DNA from: JAFAMS01 sp963715815
GTDB taxonomy: Bacteria; Vulcanimicrobiota; Vulcanimicrobiia; Vulcanimicrobiales; Vulcanimicrobiaceae
Direction: 5' to 3'
DNA: 64,000 bases
Assembly: GCA_963715815.1 (NCBI GenBank)
Contig: OY970278.1
Span: 1,984,001 to 2,048,000 of the forward strand
Below the pieces are notes generated by a model. The model was not told the origin of the DNA. It ran no database searches and saw only the letters and a list, made by a program, of their open reading frames with translations. Every line of letters starts with the position of its first letter. Position 1 is the first letter of the stretch. The translations under genes and the position numbers were made by a program. Below, in pieces: positions 26,519 through 37,690 of the stretch.

Positions 26519-27412
26519 ATGGAGCTGATCGGCGTCAACGTTGGCGGGACGACGACCACGGTCGTACGCGGCGACGAAACCGGCGCGATAACCGAGCGCA
26601 TCAGTTTTCTGACGGAAAGCGAGCTCGGCGCCGAGCCGCTCTACGCAAAACTCGCAGGCGCCATAAGGGATTTTCGCACGCCCATAACGTGCGCGGCAGG
26701 GGTCGCGATCGGGGGTCCGCTCGATGCGAAGCGCGGCGTTGTCTTGGGTGCACCGCACTTGCCGTTCGCAAACTTTCCGCTACTCGAACGCTTGCGTGCC
26801 GACTGCGCATTGCCCGTGCACGTGCACCACGACGCCGCCGCGTGCGCGCTGGCGGAATGGCGCTGGGGACCGGACGCCGGAGCATCCGGCATCGCGTATT
26901 TGACCTGCGGCACCGGCTTCGGCGTCGGTCTCGTCCTTAATGGTCGTGTGCGATACGGCTCCAGCGGTCACTCACCCGAAATCGGTCACGTTCGATACCG
27001 CGAAGACGGGCCCGACATTTTCGCAAAGCGTGGGTGTTTCGAGGGCTACGGATCGGCCCACGCGCTTCTGCTTCTCGCGCGGGAACGCGATGCCGCAGGT
27101 CTCGGCCGCACAACTCCGGCCGAAATTCTCGAGCGCGCTCGCACGCACGATCCGCTCGCGCTCGAAATCGTCCGCGAAAATGCCCGCGCTGTCGGCGCGG
27201 CCTGCGCTCTTCTGGCGGATCTGCTGGTCCTGGACGTCGTGGCCTTGGGCAGTTTGTCCCAGTATGGCGGGGAACCGTGGATCGCCTGGGTTCGCGAGAC
27301 CTTTGAGCGCGAGGCGCTGCCTGCCAATGTAGCAACCTGCCGCCTGCGCGCTGCTATCCCGTCCGTACAGGATCTTTCGGCCCTTGCGGCCGCGCTGGAC
27401 GCCGTTTCGTAA
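26519..27412 (+). CDS. ROK-family sugar kinase
   Basis: The 297-residue kinase has the ROK/ASKHA N-terminal phosphate loop IGVNVGGTTTTVV, the second motif AYLTCGTGFGVGLVLNG, and the ROK block EIGHVRYREDGPDIF with GCFEGYGSA. The usual zinc-binding CxCGxxGCxE motif keeps only GCxE, so the structural zinc is probably lost. Glucose is the likely substrate of such kinases, but this is not proven here. It overlaps no gene; it runs just ahead of the HD-GYP gene. Confidence 0.85.
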   Translation: MELIGVNVGGTTTTVVRGDETGAITERISFLTESELGAEPLYAKLAGAIRDFRTPITCAAGVAIGGPLDAKRGVVLGAPHLPFANFPLLERLRADCALPVHVHHDAAACALAEWRWGPDAGASGIAYLTCGTGFGVGLVLNGRVRYGSSGHSPEIGHVRYREDGPDIFAKRGCFEGYGSAHALLLLARERDAAGLGRTTPAEILERARTHDPLALEIVRENARAVGAACALLADLLVLDVVALGSLSQYGGEPWIAWVRETFEREALPANVATCRLRAAIPSVQDLSALAAALDAVS

Positions 27413-27465
27413 AGCTCTTTTTTACACTGCGGGACGGCCGTCTTTGGCGACGAAGCACCTGATAT

Positions 27466-28512
27466 ATGCAGACCGTCCTCGCTCTCGATGACGCGTTTAC
27501 AAGCCTTCAAGGCTATCAGCGCATCCTCAAACAGCTCGACGGAATAGAGGTCGTTCCGTATACGACGTCGCGCGCTGCCTTGATGTTCGCCGAGAACAAT
27601 ACGGTCGATCTCGTGATCACCGAATACGATCTCGAGCCGGAGACGGGCTTGGATTTCATAGAGAAATTCCGCAAGCTTCCGGAACGCAAATCGATCCCCG
27701 TTATCATGATCAGCGGTAAGAACGAGAACGAGATCCGCAGCAAACTCTTCGATGAAGAGGTCGACGACTTTTTACACAAGCCCGCCGATCCCGTGCAGTT
27801 CTTGGCACGCGTCCGCAGCCTGCTCAAGCTACGCAGCAAAGATCTGGAGCTCAGAGAACGCGCCGAAGCGCTTGCCGAAACCGTGCGCGATAAGACTTCA
27901 GAGATATTGCTCGCCGAGGAAGAGACGATCTTCCGCTTGACCCGCGCGGCCGAATATCGCGACAAAGAAACCAAAAACCATATCGTTCGCATGGGTCATT
28001 ACGCGCGTCTGCTAGCGGCTCGCATCGGCCGCTCGACCGCGGACCAAGAGCTGATCTTTTTGGCGGCGCCGATGCACGACATCGGCAAGGTCGCGATTCC
28101 GGATAGCATCCTGCTCAAAGAAGGCAAGCTGACGCCGACCGAGTGGGAAGTCATGAAATCGCACGCGCGCGCCGGCTATGAGATTCTCAAAGAAAGCGAT
28201 TCGCCGGTTATCAAACTAGGCGCGGAGATCGCGCTCGCGCATCACGAGAAGTGGGATGGCAGCGGCTATCCGCAGGGGATCAAGGGGAAAGACATTCCCC
28301 TGTCCGGGCGCATCTGTGCGATGACCGACGTCTTCGACGCCCTCGTTTCGACGCGTCCCTACAAGAAAGCATGGCCGCTCAATGAAGTGCTGGAGACGCT
28401 AAAAAAAGGCAAAGCGCAACACTTCGATCCCGCGCTCGTCGACGAATTTCTGCAGATCATTCCGGAAGTACAGAAAGTCCGCAAAGCGCTCCCCGACAGC
28501 GAGGCCGCCTAG
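27466..28512 (+). CDS. HD-GYP response regulator (c-di-GMP phosphodiesterase type)
   Basis: The 348-residue protein has a receiver domain (residues ~1-120), a linking coiled coil (~125-155) and an HD-GYP domain (~160-340). The HD-GYP hallmarks are intact: H204-D-I-G-K-V, HHEKWDGSGYP with G267-Y268-P269, so it should hydrolyse c-di-GMP. In the receiver, D8-D9 and the switch lysine in FLHKPAD are present, but the phosphoacceptor position holds Glu (E53 in LVITEYDLEPETG) instead of Asp. Glu often mimics the phosphorylated state, so output may be constitutive. No sensor kinase gene is adjacent. Confidence 0.9.
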   Translation: MQTVLALDDAFTSLQGYQRILKQLDGIEVVPYTTSRAALMFAENNTVDLVITEYDLEPETGLDFIEKFRKLPERKSIPVIMISGKNENEIRSKLFDEEVDDFLHKPADPVQFLARVRSLLKLRSKDLELRERAEALAETVRDKTSEILLAEEETIFRLTRAAEYRDKETKNHIVRMGHYARLLAARIGRSTADQELIFLAAPMHDIGKVAIPDSILLKEGKLTPTEWEVMKSHARAGYEILKESDSPVIKLGAEIALAHHEKWDGSGYPQGIKGKDIPLSGRICAMTDVFDALVSTRPYKKAWPLNEVLETLKKGKAQHFDPALVDEFLQIIPEVQKVRKALPDSEAA

Positions 28513-28605
28513 CTTCGTTCCCGGACCGCCTGTGTATAAAACGTGGGTCCTGGGGATGCTCGCAAAATTCGAAACTTTCCTCTGAAATTCGACCGTTTTA
28601 GCCGC

Positions 28606-28860
28606 ATGGCAATCGATGTCGAGAACCTCGGACTGGGTCACCGGATCGAGCTATACGTCAAACCTGACTGTCCGTCTTGCGCGCAAGCGCAGGCATTTTA
28701 TCGCGGCAAGGGCTGGACGTTCGAATCGTACAACGCGCAGGACGACGACGCGCTGAAGCGACGGATGCTGCAGCTTTCGAACGGTAATCCGACGACGCCG
28801 GCAATCGTTATCGACGGCACCTACGTACAATCGGGATGGGGCAAACCACCAAGGGGTTGA
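28606..28860 (+). CDS. glutaredoxin-like protein
   Basis: The 84-residue thioredoxin-fold protein has the redox motif CPSC in LYVKPDCPSCAQAQAFY, the cis-Pro region TTPAIVIDG and the end WGKPPRG. This layout is seen in small glutaredoxin-family proteins (NrdH/YruB-like). I preferred ATG 28606 (MAIDVENLG) over an in-frame GTG at 28543, which would add 21 residues without family support. Confidence 0.78.
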   Translation: MAIDVENLGLGHRIELYVKPDCPSCAQAQAFYRGKGWTFESYNAQDDDALKRRMLQLSNGNPTTPAIVIDGTYVQSGWGKPPRG

Positions 28861-28889
28861 ACCGTCCACTGACGCGCCGGTCGGCGCGC

Positions 28890-29558
28890 TCAGGCTGCCA
28901 TGACGTCGGCGAAAACGAAACCGTCTCGCTCGACGACCTCTCCTACTTCGACTGGAATCGGCGCTTTGAACATCGGACCGGCCGAAACGACCGTGTGGAA
29001 CTCGCCGTTTTCGCCGCACGGATCGACATCTTCGGGAAGCTCCCCGAGCAATGCACGATCGAATCGACGCCCAGCAAAGTTCCGGTCGATTTTCTTCGGA
29101 TCGACGCACACAAGATGCGCGACGAGTCCGGCCGCGATCATTTCCTCGGCGAGTGCGTGCGTGTCGTGCTTCCAGAGCGGAAAGACGCCGTGCATCCGGG
29201 CTTTGGCGAGCCGCTCTTCCCGGTATGCGCGAATGTCTTCGAGAAACAGATCGCCGAACACGATGTGTTCGACGCCTTGGGCTTGGATTTTCCCGATGGC
29301 AATGGCCATCCGCGCGTCGTAGATTTCGTTCGTGCATGCATTCGGGATGGGGATCTTGATGCACGGGAGACCGAGCTCAGCGATCTGTCGGTCAAGCAGG
29401 CTATTGCGTACGCCGTGCATCGCAACGCGATCGTAGACCTCGGTGATCGTCGTGAGAATACCGACGACGTCGACGCCACCAGTGCGCCTCGCCTCAAGCA
29501 GCGCGAAAGCGCTGTCTTTTCCTGAGCTCCAGGAAACGAATGCCTTGGGCTTTGCCAG
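28890..29558 (-). CDS. DUF71-family ATP-binding protein (diphthine ammonia ligase-like)
   Basis: The PP-loop ATPase of the DUF71/Dph6-like family (PF01902) has the loop AFVSWSSGKDSAFALLEARR (one residue departs from SGGKDS). Conserved VYDRVAMHGVR, HIVFGDLFLEDIRAYRE and the end ENGEFHTVV are also present. Bacterial members are thought to act on nucleotide or cofactor precursors; the exact reaction is unknown. No ATG, GTG or TTG lies between the upstream stop and the PP-loop; the best start is CTG 29556-29558, five bases after the FecR-gene stop. Start is uncertain. Confidence 0.75.
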   Translation of the reverse strand: MAKPKAFVSWSSGKDSAFALLEARRTGGVDVVGILTTITEVYDRVAMHGVRNSLLDRQIAELGLPCIKIPIPNACTNEIYDARMAIAIGKIQAQGVEHIVFGDLFLEDIRAYREERLAKARMHGVFPLWKHDTHALAEEMIAAGLVAHLVCVDPKKIDRNFAGRRFDRALLGELPEDVDPCGENGEFHTVVSAGPMFKAPIPVEVGEVVERDGFVFADVMAA

Positions 29559-29563
29559 GATGT

Positions 29564-30244
29564 CTACCGGTTCATTCCACGCATGCGCATCATGTGGTTG
29601 CGCGCGACGATCGCTTTGAATTGATCGAATTCGGGACCCGCGATACCCCTGCGCATTGACATGGCGGCTGCTTTCCCGATCCCGGAACGGATTCGCACCG
29701 TCATGCCGATCGGCACGTACATCTGTTGTCCGCGTCCGTAGGTGACAAGCGTGTCGTTGTTGGTCCCATGCACGCACGCAATGATCGTCTCGTTGCCGCG
29801 AACAACGATGATGCCTTCCGTACCTCGGATCGCAACCTGTGAGGTCGGAGTCACGAAGGTGTAGTTAGCACGAGCCCCCGCAGGATGCTTGACCGCAAAA
29901 TGGATGGCGCCGTCGTAGATCGTCATCATCGAACGCGAGCCCGAGGTTCCGCGGTCGAAAAGATCGAGACCGACACGGGACGACGAGCCGATAGAAACGA
30001 CTGAGGAATCCGGCAGATCGATCGCCGCCATGGAGTGCGCCTGTGTTTGCGCGAAGCCTCGCGGCTTCACGAACAGCTGGCCGACGATAGTCTCGCGCGT
30101 CTGGCCGGCGTTGGGCTGATAGACAAGGCCGCCGCTGACCCGTTGCAGCACCAAGCCGTCGGCGCCCAAAGCGTTCGGTGCAGCGAAAGCGATCGCCGCA
30201 AAAACAGTCAGTAATCCTGCGCAAAACTTCTTCATCTCCCACAT
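29564..30244 (-). CDS. secreted FecR-domain protein
   Basis: The protein begins with a clear signal peptide (MKKFCAGLLTVFAAIAFA, with MWE before it), then a FecR-like beta-roll domain containing SSVVSIGSSSRVGLDLFD, YDGAIHFAVKHPAGA, and TPTSQVAIRGTEGIIVV. This matches the FecR domain found in periplasmic or surface proteins. The C-terminus is Met/Arg-rich. I place the start at the ATG 30244; ATG 30235 is the alternative. Likely function: envelope-associated, ligand unknown. No FecI-type sigma factor gene lies nearby, so a sigma-regulatory role is unlikely. Confidence 0.78.
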   Translation of the reverse strand: MWEMKKFCAGLLTVFAAIAFAAPNALGADGLVLQRVSGGLVYQPNAGQTRETIVGQLFVKPRGFAQTQAHSMAAIDLPDSSVVSIGSSSRVGLDLFDRGTSGSRSMMTIYDGAIHFAVKHPAGARANYTFVTPTSQVAIRGTEGIIVVRGNETIIACVHGTNNDTLVTYGRGQQMYVPIGMTVRIRSGIGKAAAMSMRRGIAGPEFDQFKAIVARNHMMRMRGMNR

Positions 30245-30327
30245 ACTACGACGAAGCCGGCCGCGCGCACTGTAAGCAACCCGACTCGAGCTAAGGAATC
30301 CCGTGCCGGTCGCCGTAAGGGACCAAA

Positions 30328-31326
30328 ATGGAGATGATTCGCCTAGGGCGCAGCGGTCTGAGCGTTTCGCGCATTTGTTTAGGGACGATGACGTTTGGGG
30401 CTCAGGCGAACGCCGCAGCTTCAAATAAGATCATGGACATCGCGGCGGAGCGCGGTGTCAATTTTATCGATACCGCCAATGCGTATCCGCTACCGCCTAG
30501 CCCCGAAACGCTGGGCAGTAGCGAACAGATCGTCGGCGCATGGCTCAAAAGCAAACGCGAGCGGTTCATTCTGGCTACGAAAGGCAACAACGTCATCGGA
30601 CCCGGCCCGAATGAAAGCGGCAATTCGCGAACGCACCTGATGCGCGCACTCGACGATTCGCTTCGGCGGTTGCAAACCGACTACGTCGACATCTATTATC
30701 TGCATCATCCCGATCCGCAGACACCGCTCGACGAAGCCATCGAGACGCTCGACGACATGCGGACCGCCGGAAAGATCCGTTACGCGGCCGTCAGTAATAT
30801 GCCGGCGTGGCAGCTCTCTTATTGGACATGCTGGAGCACGGAGCACAATCGCGCGCGCTTTGCCTGCGTGCAGCCCCGCTACAACATGCTCTATCGCGCC
30901 ATCGAAAGCGAGCTCGTCCCTGCGGCGGTTGCGTGCGACGTTGCGGTCGTTATCTACAATCCGCTTGCAGCCGGTATGCTCACCGGCAAGTACAAGCCCG
31001 GCGCGAAACCTTCGGAAGGTCGCTTCAGTTTCTCGGGGCCTTCAGGAGAACGCTATCGAACGCGTTACTATCAGGACGAAATGCTTCGGCTGGTGCAAGA
31101 GCTTGGTGACGACGTTGGCCGCCGTGGGAAGACTCTAACGCATGTCGCGCTGCGCTGGACGCTCGATCAGCCGGGTATTGCGTGCGCAATCGTCGGCGCA
31201 AGTAAGCCGGAGCAAATCGCAGATTCGCTCGGTGTACTCGACGTCAAACTCGATGATGCCGATCGAGCTGCGTGCGATTCGCTTTGGTATCGCCTACCAC
31301 GCCGGCGCCCCGAAGAAGATCGTTAA
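30328..31326 (+). CDS. aldo/keto reductase
   Basis: The 332-residue NADPH-dependent oxidoreductase has a TIM-barrel AKR pattern. The catalytic tetrad is present: Asp and Tyr in FIDTANAYP, Lys in FILATKGN, His in YYLHHPDP. The C-terminal cofactor site reads CAIVGASKPEQI. It resembles the voltage-gated potassium channel beta/YghZ-type AKRs. Substrate unknown. It ends about 50 bases before the 5S rRNA gene on the opposite strand. Confidence 0.9.
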   Translation: MEMIRLGRSGLSVSRICLGTMTFGAQANAAASNKIMDIAAERGVNFIDTANAYPLPPSPETLGSSEQIVGAWLKSKRERFILATKGNNVIGPGPNESGNSRTHLMRALDDSLRRLQTDYVDIYYLHHPDPQTPLDEAIETLDDMRTAGKIRYAAVSNMPAWQLSYWTCWSTEHNRARFACVQPRYNMLYRAIESELVPAAVACDVAVVIYNPLAAGMLTGKYKPGAKPSEGRFSFSGPSGERYRTRYYQDEMLRLVQELGDDVGRRGKTLTHVALRWTLDQPGIACAIVGASKPEQIADSLGVLDVKLDDADRAACDSLWYRLPRRRPEEDR

Positions 31327-31364
31327 AAAGCAAGAAGCCCGCTGATAGATTCCAGCGAGCTTCT
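31325..31364 (-). terminator. rho-independent terminator of the rRNA operon
   Basis: Read on the minus strand, AGAAGCTCGCTG pairs with CAGCGGGCTTCT around an eight-base loop, followed by TGCTTTTT. It lies just after 5S rRNA. The plus-strand reading lacks a T tract, so it mainly ends the rRNA transcript. Confidence 0.85.
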
Positions 31365-31373
31365 CGTCTATTA

Positions 31374-31490
<117 letters not shown>

Positions 31491-31860
31491 AACCTGGTCC
31501 TCACGCGGCGCCGAGCCGGAGCTCGAGGCAGCCACGTGAGAAATCTGCACAGAGAAGAACCTTCATGGCCAAACTAACGAAAACGTAGTCAAGTTAAAGT
31601 TTCCGGGCTATTAGTACCGGTCAGCTCCAGCGATTGCTCGCCTTCCACCCCCGGCCTATCAACGTGGTAGTCTCCCACGGCCCTTCACTCTTTCGAGATT
31701 GAGATCTCATCTTGGGGTCAGTTTCACGCTTATATGCTTTCAGCGTTTATCTGCTCCGAACATAGCTACCCGGCTATGCCCCTGGCGGGACAACCGGTTC
31801 ACCAGCGGTTCGTTCAACTCGGTCCTCTCGTACTAGAGTCGAAGCCCCTCAAATCTCCTA

Positions 31861-31909
<49 letters not shown>

Positions 31910-31917
31910 ATCGCGTA

Positions 31918-31954
<37 letters not shown>

Positions 31955-31987
31955 ACTACAGCCCCAGGATGCGACGATCCGACATCG

Positions 31988-32278
31988 CGCGTGTCTCTAC
32001 GATTACTCGTAGCGCAGACTATATCTTCACCCTGCTCACCAGTAATGAGCGAGGGGCCGGCGTGTGATAACGTTCGATTGATTTGCTCGTGAACGAGCAG
32101 CGACGTCATCTCATCATTCGCGATTAGGTACGCGAATGAATCAGTCGTTACAGGGTCAATGCCTTGCGGCACGACTTCCCACGGTATTGTCCTCGTCTCT
32201 AGTCTCGAGACGATCGGAGTTCACCGTTATAAGCCGGTACTTGCAGCGGCGTTTCTGCCGCTTCACCCCTAAATGTTG
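31988..32278 (-). ncRNA. group I intron at 23S position 2500
   Basis: This 291-base insertion lies between GGCACCT and CGATGTCGG. It follows a U and ends in G, as group I introns require. P1 can form CACCU with GGGUG, with a U-G pair at the splice site. P2 is GCGGC/GCCGC. The P/Q region has CGGTGAAC and ATACCGTGG. P3 pairs ACCCTG with CAGGGT. P7 uses GACT in the R region and AGTC in the S motif GAAGATATAGTC. P8 (CATTCGCG/CGCGAATG) and P9 (CTACGA/TCGTAG) are present. No endonuclease gene fits inside; the open frame crossing it runs into exon and has no LAGLIDADG or HNH motif. Confidence 0.93.
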
Positions 32279-32480
32279 AGGTGCCAAACCTCCCCGTCGA
32301 TGTGGACTCTTGGGGGAGATAAGCCTGTTATCCCCAGAGTAGCTTTTATCCGATAAGCGACGGCCCTTCCATTCGGTACCGCCGGATCACTAAGCCCTGC
32401 TTTCGCACCTGCTCGACCTGTCCGTCTCGCAGTCAAGCTCCCTTTTGCCTTTACACTCTAACGAACGGTTTCTGACCGTT

Positions 32481-32550
<70 letters not shown>

Positions 32551-32806
32551 GCTGTCCTTCAACCGGATAACGGCTGACAGTTAGAATCCCGAAATTTTCA
32601 GGGTGGTATCCCAACGTTGTCTCCCCGTAAACTAGCGCCCACGGATCATCGACTCCCACCTATCCTGTACAGAAAATCTCAAGACCCAACATCAGGGTAC
32701 AGTAAAGCTTCATGGGGTCTTTCCGTCCTGCCGCGGGTAACCAGCATCTTCACTGGTACTGCAATTTCGCCGGGATCTCCATCGAGACAGTGCCCAAGTC
32801 GTTACT

Positions 32807-32848
<42 letters not shown>

Positions 32849-33170
32849 CACTTTTTTCCGACGCTTTCACGCCGGAGTGGACTCTATCTTCATCCGAATG
32901 CTCGGACGATCGCGAACGATCGAACCGTGCGATTGATCGAAGCACAAACACCGCGAGTTCATCGCGGCTGCATTGTGTGCGCCTCTCCGGATGTCTGACG
33001 TATAGTCTCTGAGGATCCCTCTGCAGTGAGGTTTCCTGCGGATTGTCCAATCTCGATCATTTTTACTGATCCGCTTACGCGCGATCGAGTAGATCGAGCT
33101 CTAAGGATGTTCCCGCATATAGTCAGATGTTTAGTTGCGCATTACTACGCAACGAGGCAACGTTGTTGTC
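32849..33170 (-). ncRNA. group I intron at 23S position 1931
   Basis: This 322-base insertion lies between CCTAAGGT and AGCGAAATTCC, that is, after U1931, the site also used by the Thermotoga 23S intron. It ends in G. P1 can pair AGGU with GCCU. P2 is GTTGCG/CGCAAC. The core is textbook: P element TATGCGGGAAC, Q element AATCCGCAGG, R element TCAGAGACTATACG, S element GATGAAGATAGAGTCC, with P3 (ATCC/GGAT) and P7 (GACT/AGTC). A P9 hairpin CCGGCG/CGTCGG precedes the 3' end. It is too short for an endonuclease and contains none. Confidence 0.95.
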
Positions 33171-33400
33171 ACCTTAGGACGGTTATAGTTACCGCCGCCG
33201 TTTACTGGGGCTTCAGATCAAAGCTTCGCTTGCGCTAACCTCTCCCTTTAACCTTCCAGCACCGGGCAGGAGTCAGCCCCTATACGTCCGCTTTCGCGTT
33301 CGCAGAGACCTGTGTTTTTGGTAAACAGTCGCTTGGGCCAGTTAACTGCGACCTCCAATAGCTTTTGGAGTAAATCCTAAACCAGAAGAGGCACCCCTTC

Positions 33401-33434
<34 letters not shown>

Positions 33435-34064
33435 TAACAGAGATTCTCCCGTCGCCTTAGCATGCTCTGCCAGTCTACCTGTGTCGGTTTACGGTACGGG
33501 CACCTTGTTCTTAGCTAGAGACTTTTCTTGGCAGCGTGGAGTCAGTGGCTTCGGGGCCGAAGCCCCTCGCATTCGCTTCTCGGAGTTATGCCACGCGGAT
33601 TTACCTACGTGACCCCCTACCTGCTTAGACGCACACATCCATCGGTGCGCCCACCTATCCTCCTGCGTCATCCCTTCGCTTCATAGACCTTACAGATGCA
33701 AAATCGCACGCATCACTGCGAGCGACATTGTTTCTGCAAAGTCTAAACAGACTTTGGTGGTAGCCGAATATGAACGGCTTATCCATCGCCTACGCTTCTC
33801 AGCCTCGGCTTAGGTCCCGACTCACCCTGAGTCGATTGACGTAGCTCAGGAAACCTTAGACTTCCGGCGTGCGGGGTTTTCACCCGCATTTCTCGCTACT
33901 TATACCTGCATTCGCTCTTGTGGATCGTCCACGCGTCCTCACGGTCGCGCTTCAGCCTACGCCACAACGCTCCTCTACCGATCACGCAATGTTACTTGCG
34001 TAATCCCATGGCTTCGGTTCGATGCTTGAGCCCCGTTGAATTTTCGGCGCCACTTCACTCGACT

Positions 34065-34116
<52 letters not shown>

Positions 34117-34687
34117 AGTTGTCTGGGCGAAATGACTTCCTTTACCACTAAGCATCGATTTGGGACCTTAGCCGATGATCTGGGCTGTTTCCCTTTTGAC
34201 CATGGAGCTTATCCCCCACAGTCTGACTGCTGCTACATTCCTTCTGGTATTCGGAGTTTGATGGGGTTCGGTAACCCGGTAAGGCCCCTAGCCCTGTCAG
34301 TGCTCTACCCCCAGAAGTTAAGATGCAACGCTAGCCCTCAAGCTATTTCGAGGAGAACCAGCTATCTCCAAGTTCGATTGGCTTTTCACCCCTATCCACA
34401 ACTCATCCAATGTTTTTTCAACAACAACAGGTTCGGGCCTCCACATGAGGTTAATCATGTTTCACCCTGGCCATGGATAGATCACTTGGTTTCGGGTCTA
34501 CTGATGCAGACTTGTCGCCCTATTCAGGCTCGCTTTCACTACGGCTCCGGCTCTTCACCTTAACCTTGCCTGCACCAAGTAACTCGCAGGTTCATTCTTC
34601 AATAGGCACGCGATCAGCCGGTGCTTGCGCATAGGCCTTTCACGGTTTGTAGGCGCGCGGTTTCATGTTCTATTTCACTCCCCTTCA

Positions 34688-34718
<31 letters not shown>

Positions 34719-35255
34719 CGTTCACTATCGGTCATCACAGAATATTTAGCCTTGGAAGATGGTCCTCCCAGTTTCAGACAGGGTTTCTCGTGCCCCGCCC
34801 TACTCAGGGACAGCTCCACAAGTCTGGTTGCTTTCGCTTACACGACTATCACGTTCTTTGGTGCGGCTTTCCAGCCGGCTTCAACTAGCAATCAGATTTT
34901 TGACTCGTGCTGAGATAATCAGCTCTCAGATGGCTGCCCTACAACACCTTTCGCGCAACGCCTGAATGCTTGCACGCGAACGGTTTAGGCTGTTCCCCTT
35001 TCGCTCGCCACTACTAGGGGAATCTCGGTTGATGTCTATTCCTGCGGCTACTTAGATGTTTCAGTTCACCGCGTACGCTCTCTCACGACTATTGAATTCA
35101 TCGCGGAGTACGTGCCCATTACGGCACGTGGGTTGCCCCATTCGGAGATCCGGGGATCATCGCTTGTTAGCAGCTCCCCCGGCTTATCGCAGCTTGCTGC
35201 GTCCTTCATCGCCTGTGATGCCTAGGTATCCACCATGCGCCCTTTGTTAACTTTG

Positions 35256-37125
<1,870 letters not shown>

Positions 37126-37320
37126 CCTTACGGAGCCTTTGTTAGGCTCTAAATCAGCGCCGACGATTTCGATCCGATGCGCAACATCGGACCACGCTCT
37201 TTCATAAAAAAGAGCGCTCGTCAAAATTGTTGTACTTGCTGCGTTCACGTAAAACCGGTGGAGCCGGTAGTTCACGCTTTGCGCAACACTAAAATAATCT
37301 CTTGAACCGCCGGTAGAAAT

Positions 37321-37344
37321 GAAAAAACGCCTTTCGGCGCTTTC
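37321..37344 (-). terminator. U-tract hairpin in the rRNA leader (possible attenuator)
   Basis: On the minus strand the sequence AAAGCGCCGAAAGGCGTTTTTTC forms a GNRA-capped hairpin (CGCC-GAAA-GGCG extended by A-U pairs) directly followed by a T tract. It lies between the leader boxA and 16S, so polymerase would need antitermination to pass it. A processing role is the alternative. Confidence 0.55.
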
Positions 37345-37395
37345 AGTCTACTGGCGGGTCGGAGACCCACAGACTTATGCGCTACTGCACTGTTC

Positions 37396-37410
37396 AGTTT
37401 TCAAGGAACA
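37396..37410 (-). promoter_or_regulatory. boxA antitermination element, rRNA leader
   Basis: The minus strand reads TGTTCCTTGAAAACT, nearly identical to the copy in the 16S-23S spacer and to Gram-positive rRNA boxA elements that recruit NusB-NusE. It lies about 80 bases downstream of the predicted promoter. Confidence 0.75.
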
Positions 37411-37486
37411 AACCCTAACACCAGACCCACCTCGGGCCGGATCACTGACCGCACCGATCAGGCGTGGCGTCAGAGTCACGACGAAC

Positions 37487-37515
37487 AGAATACACCCCGG
37501 GTGCAACGAAGTCAA
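37487..37515 (-). promoter_or_regulatory. rrnP: sigma-70-type promoter of the rRNA operon
   Basis: The minus strand has TTGACT (-35), a 17-base spacer and TATTCT (-10). It is the only strong match in the 565-base region between the 16S gene and the divergent PilZ gene. The rest of that region holds the leader boxA and hairpins described separately. Nothing gene-like is seen in it. Confidence 0.8.
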
Positions 37516-37690
37516 TTCGTACAAGACGGAATTCTGTGGACCGAACTGTGGATGTTCTGTGAACGGGACCCGTTAGTGCCATTGGGTAGACTAAGCGAAC
37601 GCTAGGTTGCCTAAGACGATTGTAACGCCCGAGAACGCATCTTCACCGCTTCTTCCTTAATATGGGACACATCGGGCGCACCATACGCCC

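Noticed and set aside
28861..28889. Terminator between the glutaredoxin and DUF71 genes
   Set aside because: There is a GCGCC/GGCGC hairpin but no T tract on either strand.
33671..33760. A third 23S intron
   Set aside because: The extra sequence has no group I or II core and fits an expanded helix.
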